Origin: Parus major
Lineage: Eukaryota; Chordata; Aves; Passeriformes; Paridae
Direction: 5' to 3'
Length of the DNA: 64,000 bases
NCBI RefSeq assembly: GCF_001522545.3
Contig: NC_031769.1
Span: 74,493,356 to 74,557,355 of the forward strand
The position numbers were made by a program, and so were the translations under genes. The notes below the pieces were generated by a model, which saw only the letters and a list, made by a program, of their open reading frames with translations, was not told the DNA's origin and did no database searches. Shown here one piece after another: positions 59,748 through 64,000 of this stretch; the first letter of the stretch is position 1; each line of letters begins with the position of its first letter.

Positions 59748-60611
59748 TTTACTCAAAATCTACACTTTGAGCACTCTATTCTTCCCAATATACTCTGTCA
59801 TGAATTAAAGGAGTTTTTTCAAGACCTTATTGTCCATTTCCATAGCTTTAACAGAAAAATATTTCAGCTTATAAAGCATCTCCTTATTCTCTACCTTTTC
59901 TGAAGCTTAATTCTTTTCATTACTGTCTCTGACAGTTTATAAACTCTCTTTACATGTTGACTCCTCTCTTTTTCTCTCTCTGGATAAAAGGATTAATCTG
60001 CAAGTCTCATCTGGGTAATGAAAAGGTTAAAATCTTGCCCAGGCTTTGTAGATAGTTCTGTGATCTCTGACAGAGCAGCAGCTGGAGCTGTCTGCAATGG
60101 AAGATTCTTCATGGCTGCTCTGGAGAGTGTGGTCACTGTCTCAGCCCGCCGCAGGTCAAGATCTTTTTTTCCTTTTTTCACTCGGCAGTCTCTGGTGAAT
60201 TCAGTCACAGCAAAAACTGCAACCAAGCCAGGGACCGGCCTGGCCCGGCCAGAGCCCGGGGCAAGCCCCGCAGGCCCCATCTCCCAGCCAGGAGCCGCTG
60301 GGCCCAGCCCAGCCCCTGCTCGGGCCACATGGGCTGGGGAGGGGAATGGGAGGCCAGCTGGAGCTCTGTCACCTTTCACAGACAGGAAAAAAAGAGAACA
60401 AGAGAGCTCTGGCTTTACCTCTTAAGGCAGGGTTCACAGGTTGATCCCTGGTCAACCTGTCAATGGTTTTTCAATGGTCAAAACTGCTGTCAGTTCTTAG
60501 AAATGACTGATAATTGGTCAGGAGAAAAGACTCCCATCAGCCACCAGCAGCTTCAACTTCTTTGGGTCCCAAAGCTATCTTAAAGGTAAAGCCTTTGACA
60601 AAGCCATGACA

Positions 60612-61122
60612 ACTGTGAATCTCCATTCTGGTTTACCATCATGTATTTTCTTTGTCATAGATTAACATTCTCAGGAACCAAAAAATACTTTAGACATGAA
60701 TATTTTTCAGACAGTGACCCGTGAACCAGTCTTACTATCTGTGCATATCTCAGGAATACCATTACAGTCTTTCCTACTTCTATAACTGTTCATCATCTTC
60801 ACTTCCGTAAGACAGCTGCAGATGTTTTAGATTTATGCTAAAATCCAGAGAGAAATTCTGTACAGTATGTGAAAGTATTCCACATAGCAAATGTGTATGT
60901 ATCTGAAAGTAAAAGAAAAACCGACCTGCCAATGACAGCATCAATTATTTCAGCCTGTGTGGTATTTGGAGAGCCTGTGTTACATTTGCCATTGATTTTA
61001 CACTATTTTGCATGTCTAGAACTTGTGCTGAAAATAATTGGCATTTTCTTAGATGCCTATTTTAAAACTTAAACTTCTTTGCAAATCTCCTGTATCCAAG
61101 ACCACAAAACTGTAGAACATTA
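60612..61122. other. Non-coding DNA, nothing recognised
   Basis: About 510 bp between the LTR and the TTCCC microsatellite, without recognisable features. Confidence 0.5.
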
Positions 61123-61453
61123 TTCCCTTCCCTTCCCTTCCCTTCCCTTCCCTTCCCTTCCCTTCCCTTCCCTTCCCTTCCCNNNNNNNNNNNNNNNNNN
61201 NNNNNNNNNNNNNNNNNNNNNNNNNNNNNNNNNNNNNNNNNNNNNNNNNNNNNNNNNNNNNNNNNNNNNNNNNNNNNNNNNNNNNNNNNNNNNNNNNNNN
61301 NNNNNNNNNNNNNNNNNNNNNNNNNNNNNNNNNNNNNNNNNNNNNNNNNNNNNNNNNNNNNNNNNNNNNNNNNNNNNNNNNNNNNNNNNNNNNNNNNNNN
61401 NNNNNNNNNNNNNNNNNNNNNNNNNNCCTTCCCTTCCCTTCCCTTCCCTTCCC
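61123..61453 (+). repeat. (TTCCC)n microsatellite interrupted by an assembly gap
   Basis: Twelve perfect TTCCC copies (61123-61182) run into N, and perfect copies emerge on the other side (61427-61453). The array evidently spans the gap. It is a pyrimidine-only strand, so it can form triplex (H-DNA), which would help to explain failure to sequence through it. Confidence 0.95.
61183..61426. other. Assembly gap, 244 N
   Basis: The gap is flanked on both sides by the same TTCCC repeat. The non-round length suggests an estimated size. Open frames predicted across it have no meaning. Confidence 0.99.
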
Positions 61454-64000
61454 TTTTTCAAATTTTGTTTCTCAAAGTCTGCATTAAAGTCTGTATCACT
61501 TTTCTCCAGTTTTCCCTTCTTTTGAAGGAAAGGATTTTTTTATTATTATTATTTTTCTTTCTTTTTTTGGAGAGAGATGGTGGGCCAGAGTGGGCAGGGC
61601 AGGAAACGGTATCTTTTATCAGGAAAAGTACGTAAGATCAGCCATTGCAGTCTGTAGCTATTTGGAATTTCTAATTTTGGTGGGGGTGGAGGGTAAGAAT
61701 GTTGAAGAATGTGAATGGCTTGGTTGTATTTGTTTGTGTTTGGGGTTTTTATTGGTTTTTTAGCCAATGAATGTCTAGTGATAGGTGCTCTACACTTTGA
61801 TTAGATAAGTATTTCGTGAGGGCCGAATATGCTGTTCTACCTTTTGAAAAAGCTTTACTTTATTAATGAATTTGTTTAATTTTCCCACCCTTCAATAAAT
61901 CATTGACTTGGGTATGAAATTAAATACAATTAGGTCACCCTGTAGCAAGCTTTTATTGTCGATGACATGTGAGCCACTCCGGATTTAGCTGCACTTCTGC
62001 ACTTTCTCAATATGTATCAGCTAGGAAAAGTCAACATAACAAATGTGCTCTAGTCTCAGTAATGATAACATGTGTCTGGAAATACAGTATGTGAAGTCTT
62101 ACAGACATTGAAGTATAATCTTTAGTGAATAAAACACCCCAACTATGTTCAAAACTGTAGCTAGTGGATGAACTGGGAGACTATCATGTTCTACTTAAAA
62201 AATAAAATTTAAATTACATTTTTAAAGAAACACTAGTAAGTAAAACTATAACACATTTCACAAATAAGGCTGTCCTGGTAGTATTGTCTTGAACCTAAAT
62301 AAGATATAGAGCTTGACATTCTTTTAAATCTCTCTTTCATTTTAGATTCATATGTATGCACAACTGAGTCACTACAGAATTTCCTTTTGAGATCTCAAAC
62401 AATCATTAGATCCACCACCCTTAGTTTTATTTCAGATAAACTGAAGAGTATGCTGGAAATTTCATCCCTATCCTCCAAAAAATAGCATGAATAATCAAAG
62501 TTATTGATTGAAATACTTAAGTCCCAAATTCTCACAGGCAGTCTATTTCTCTTGAAGTCAGATCCTAAACACCATTTGCTTCCAGTGTTCCAAGAATCAG
62601 GATGGTTAATTCCTCTGAGCTAGCAAAATTTTTCTGGCATAAAGCAGCTTATGAATTTTGGCTAATGCACTATATGTCAGGTGATATTTTGTCATAATAC
62701 TTTACATGACTTTTAACTATTCTTAGTTCATTTTATTTTTAAGTATTGAAGCCAGCAGTAACTTAATTTTGTGATTTTGTACCACACTAAGGTGTTTGCA
62801 CTGTCTTTTTATCAACATGAACACAGATGCTGTTTCTTGTACCAGTGTGCACTATTCACAATATTAGATACAAATATATATATTCTTAACAATTTTATAC
62901 AGTTTTAACGAATAATAATAAAAAAAATGTTCCCTATAAAGTTACTTGTTTAGGAAAGAGAAAGCAATATGTAAAGTAGGCCTTAATTTTCATTGTGGTT
63001 TGGTCTTATAATTCTTTCTCAAAAAATAAATCAATTATTTAATACACACCATACACGTAGGATTGTTAATCTTGATAATGATCATAGAAATATAACACCT
63101 TTCAGTCCCTGTTATATTCACTTAATTGATATTTCTGCATTCTTTCTCCCATTCTCTCCTCTGGAAGATAATTATCCTAGAGGTATTATGCTTTTAATGA
63201 ATGAGCGTAAATATAATTCTGCAAGGTACAGTTCATAAAATTTAGGAAGCCTCAAATCACAAAAATGTTCTACAACAGCATGAAACTTTCAGGATGTGAA
63301 ATAGTATTCAATGTACCTATGTCATCAGAAATGCAAGATTTATTTCATACTACCAAGTATGGATTAAATCCACCAACAAAACATTCAAGATCTAAATTTG
63401 AACTATGGAATGATGTAGGGATAACTATGCTCTGCTTTTGGAATGCAGCATTGGTTTCTCAGCGTAGTGACTTATATTAAAAATTAATAAGAGTAAAACC
63501 TGAAGACTTTCCTTTGAATATTTTGTAATTCTGAATAATTTCCTTTAAATATTGGTGATTTTGCCAATTACAGAATTAATTATTCAAGGGCAACTTTAGG
63601 ATTATCTAGATAATAGTCCCATTCATGTATTGCAAGAATGAAAATCTTAATCAAATTCAACTAAGTTTTCTAGGTGCCTTAATTTAAACTTTGCCTATTT
63701 TCCTATGAATTATCTAGCCCGAGAATTGCATTTGACATGCAAAGATATAACCTCCATGGAAATGACAGCTAGAAGTTTTTTACAAGTAATTACACAAGTG
63801 CATATAGGTATATACAGTTGTAGATATCAGCATCCAAAAAACCACACTTCAGAAGTTTCTGTTTGAAAATTAAAAAGTCATAATGCTCCAGGACTATTAA
63901 AATGTATCCACCAAGAAAACTGAAATGGAAGTAAAGTGTGCATCAGGATAAAAGAGTTTGCCTGTCCAGCAGTAGTATTTTGTAGTGAATGACCCTCTTA
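61454..64000. other. AT-rich non-coding DNA to the window edge
   Basis: No gene or transposon is recognised. A G-rich patch GGTGGGGGTGGAGGGT lies near 61679-61694. Short plus-strand frames at 62993-63480 show no motif. Confidence 0.5.

Larger units (their letters stand above)
59382..60611 (-). mobile_element. Solo LTR, ERVL-like, with an assembly gap inside
   Basis: The left end TGTCGTGG and right end CCATGACA form an 8-bp terminal inverted repeat with one mismatch. Flanks AGTGT (59377-59381) and ACTGT (60612-60616) make a 5-bp target duplication with one mismatch, which suits ERVL-type elements. The TGTCGTGGTTT..AACC end is a familiar avian LTR terminus. Sense is inferred to be minus: that strand carries AATAAA (complement of 59490-59495) about 110 bp before the end at 59382. 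A very GC-rich part (about 60225-60335) would be in U3. The LTR is unusually long (1230 bp including 100 N). Open frames at 60.0-60.6 kb are by-products of its GC content. Confidence 0.78.

Noticed and set aside
59580..59903. 107-codon frame on +
   Set aside because: It spans 100 N of an assembly gap and LTR sequence.
60018..60583. Overlapping 84-135-codon frames on both strands, Pro/Ala/Gly-rich
   Set aside because: They lie inside a solo LTR. The GC-rich U3 simply lacks stop codons.
61079..61525. Long frames of PSLPF-type repeats on + and GKGRE-type repeats on -
   Set aside because: These are translations of the TTCCC microsatellite joined across 244 N.

Overview
The window is a 64 kb stretch of AT-rich, gene-poor vertebrate nuclear DNA, almost certainly from a bird. 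The evidence is at least nine fragments of CR1 LINE retrotransposon (reverse-transcriptase peptides such as QHGFTK, FADDTKL and the C-terminal DGALSNLV, and the ATTCTATGAT-type 3' end) together with several avian-type endogenous retrovirus LTRs. A songbird-like genome is plausible from the LTR mix, but this is an inference. There are no bacterial-style genes, operons, tRNAs, rRNAs or CRISPR arrays. None of the open reading frames looks like a conserved cellular protein; the recognisable coding similarity is all decayed CR1 sequence.

Layout. 1-1.7 kb: unique DNA with a perfect 16-bp-arm hairpin at 662-696. 1.7-3.3 kb: a CR1 copy on + that was later split by a 280-bp solo LTR on -. 4.0-4.5 kb: a CR1 3' end on -. 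8.0-8.8 kb: an ERVL-type LTR region on + built partly of degenerate repeated modules. 15.1-15.5 kb: a C15 tract and a probable LTR fragment carrying a strong G-quadruplex motif. 20.6-21.2 kb: CR1 on +. 23.4-25.6 kb: a long CR1 on - that keeps the endonuclease side and the 3' end but has lost the reverse-transcriptase core. 31.3-32.1 kb: CR1 on + lacking its 3' end. 37.6-38.0 kb: a solo LTR on +. 38.5-39.3 kb: a CR1 scrap followed by a GC-rich LTR-like block. 40.3-40.8, 45.5-45.8, 54.9-55.5 and 56.4 kb: further CR1 remnants. 47.2 kb: a pure (GATTA)11 microsatellite. 57.8-58.0 kb: an extreme A/T tract. 59.4-60.6 kb: a solo LTR on - with a 100-N assembly gap inside. 61.1-61.5 kb: a (TTCCC)n microsatellite holding a 244-N gap.

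The best candidate for host function is at about 50.2-50.66 kb on +: an inverted CCAAT box, a TATA-like element, an initiator match, a CpG-containing GA-rich leader and a near-consensus 5' splice site (CAG|GTAAGG). It looks like the promoter and first, mostly non-coding, exon of a gene or lncRNA whose remaining exons lie beyond the right edge. Weaker exon-like signals on + occur at 27.9, 34.3 and 42.3 kb. I see no novel multi-gene system here. The remaining interest lies in transposon nesting and deletion, non-B-DNA motifs and the candidate transcription start.
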